Shown piece after piece: positions 63,718 to 64,000 of a stretch of 64,000 nucleotides of DNA. How positions within the stretch are numbered: position 1 is the stretch's first letter; every line of letters begins with the position of its first letter. Source of the stretch: Bacillus sp. OV166 (GTDB lineage: Bacteria > Bacillota > Bacilli > Bacillales > Cytobacillaceae); the NCBI RefSeq assembly GCF_900177675.1, contig NZ_FXWM01000001.1:1621001-1685000 (forward strand), given 5' to 3'. A program made the position numbers and the translations under genes. Below the pieces are notes generated by a model. That model did not search any database, was not told the DNA's origin, and was given only the letters and a program-made list of their open reading frames with translations.

Positions 63718-64000
63718 TTGCTAAAAGGGCACCAATCTTGGATATTTACAAATCGGCCAATGATCACTGCTACCGGGGTTACTGGTGGACCATTTGAAGC
63801 CAATGGAAATTTAGCCAATGATTTCGATTTATTATATGAAGACTTATGGATGGGAAAGGAGTCTTATGAAAAAGCTCACCGTTTACTATTAGAAGAAGCA
63901 ATTAAAACTGCTTTACAAAAAGGGAATGTTGAAAAAGAGCAGATTCAATTTTTATTTGCTGGAGACTTAATTAATCAAATTACACCAACCAGTTTTGCAG
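63718..64000 (+). CDS. spoVAD: Stage V sporulation protein AD (partial, cut by window end)
   Basis: A TTG start directly after the spoVAC stop, with GGGGGG about ten bases upstream. 94 residues are visible: LKGHQSWIFTNRPMITATGV, GPFEANGNLANDFDLLYEDLWMG, LFAGDLINQITPTSFA. These are the N-terminal features of SpoVAD, a thiolase-fold dipicolinic-acid-binding protein of the spore inner membrane. Confidence 0.93.
   Translation, partial: MLKGHQSWIFTNRPMITATGVTGGPFEANGNLANDFDLLYEDLWMGKESYEKAHRLLLEEAIKTALQKGNVEKEQIQFLFAGDLINQITPTSFA

Overview
The window is chromosomal DNA of a low-GC, endospore-forming Bacillaceae species. Gene content and order match, from memory, the Bacillus subtilis run yisN-asnO, yitK/L/S/T/U/W, yjzC/D-yjaU/V-med-comZ-fabHA-fabF-yjaZ-appDFABC-yjbA-trpS-oppABCDF-spx-mecA-coiA-pepF-yizD-roxS-yjbH/I/K/L/M/N/O-prpE-yjbQ-fabI-cotO-cotZ-yjcA. 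A dispersed intergenic repeat family, an intact clpB and two Fnr paralogs separate it from B. subtilis; an environmental, facultatively anaerobic Bacillus/Neobacillus-like organism is my inference. I see no rRNA, tRNA, CRISPR array, prophage or insertion sequence.

Layout. 1-4.4 kb: tail of a ThiF/MoeB-like gene, a DUF2777 gene, asparagine synthase asnO, and a membrane-anchored GH13 amylase homologue whose catalytic residues are all replaced. 4.6-11.1 kb: an SDR, yitK/yitL, a DUF3941 peptide, yitS/yitT, two tiny genes, yitU and yitW. 11.2-19.5 kb: an accessory anaerobiosis block with a radical SAM/SPASM gene, fnr, moaA, the iron-sulfur repair gene scdA, moeA, mobB, a small transcript, a frameshifted ywiC and a second fnr. 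19.7-22.9 kb: yjzC, CtsR-controlled clpB, yjzD. 23-29.6 kb: yjaU, yjaV, med, comZ, fabHA, fabF, yjaZ. 29.7-44.4 kb: two complete oligopeptide ABC transporters (appDFABC, oppABCDF) with yjbA and a T-box controlled trpS between them. 44.4-57.8 kb: spx, mecA, cls, coiA, pepF, the sRNA roxS, yjbH, a truncated globin, yjbK/L, a small alarmone synthetase, NAD kinase, a pseudouridine synthase and prpE. 57.9-64 kb: a K+/H+ antiporter, FapR-controlled fabI, then sporulation genes (cotO, cotZ, yjcA, a small Cys-tailed gene, a YhcN-type lipoprotein, spoVAC, and spoVAD cut by the window end).

How the genes work together. In the 11-18 kb block, TGTGA-N6-TCACA type sites lie upstream of the radical SAM gene, moaA (weak), scdA, a small 29-codon transcript and ywiC, plus a half-site before moeA. 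In every case the centre of symmetry is exactly 29.5 bp before the first base of a -10 hexamer, which predicts activation from -41.5 by Fnr. The two Fnr proteins encoded there both keep the C-terminal C-x2-C-x4-C of Bacillus Fnr. This looks like a compact anaerobic/molybdenum cofactor regulon. The spx-mecA-yjbH stretch gathers a redox regulator with adaptors of Clp proteolysis, and spx has ECF-type and sigma-B-type promoter candidates. fabHA and fabI carry FapR operators at the same position over their -10 elements.

Most promising for follow-up: the constant-geometry Fnr promoters with the undescribed small transcript between mobB and ywiC; the catalytically dead amylase-like surface protein; the one-TA-unit frameshift in ywiC; and the hairpin that covers the mecA ribosome binding site. 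Homology statements rest on recall of families and visible motifs; no database search was run.
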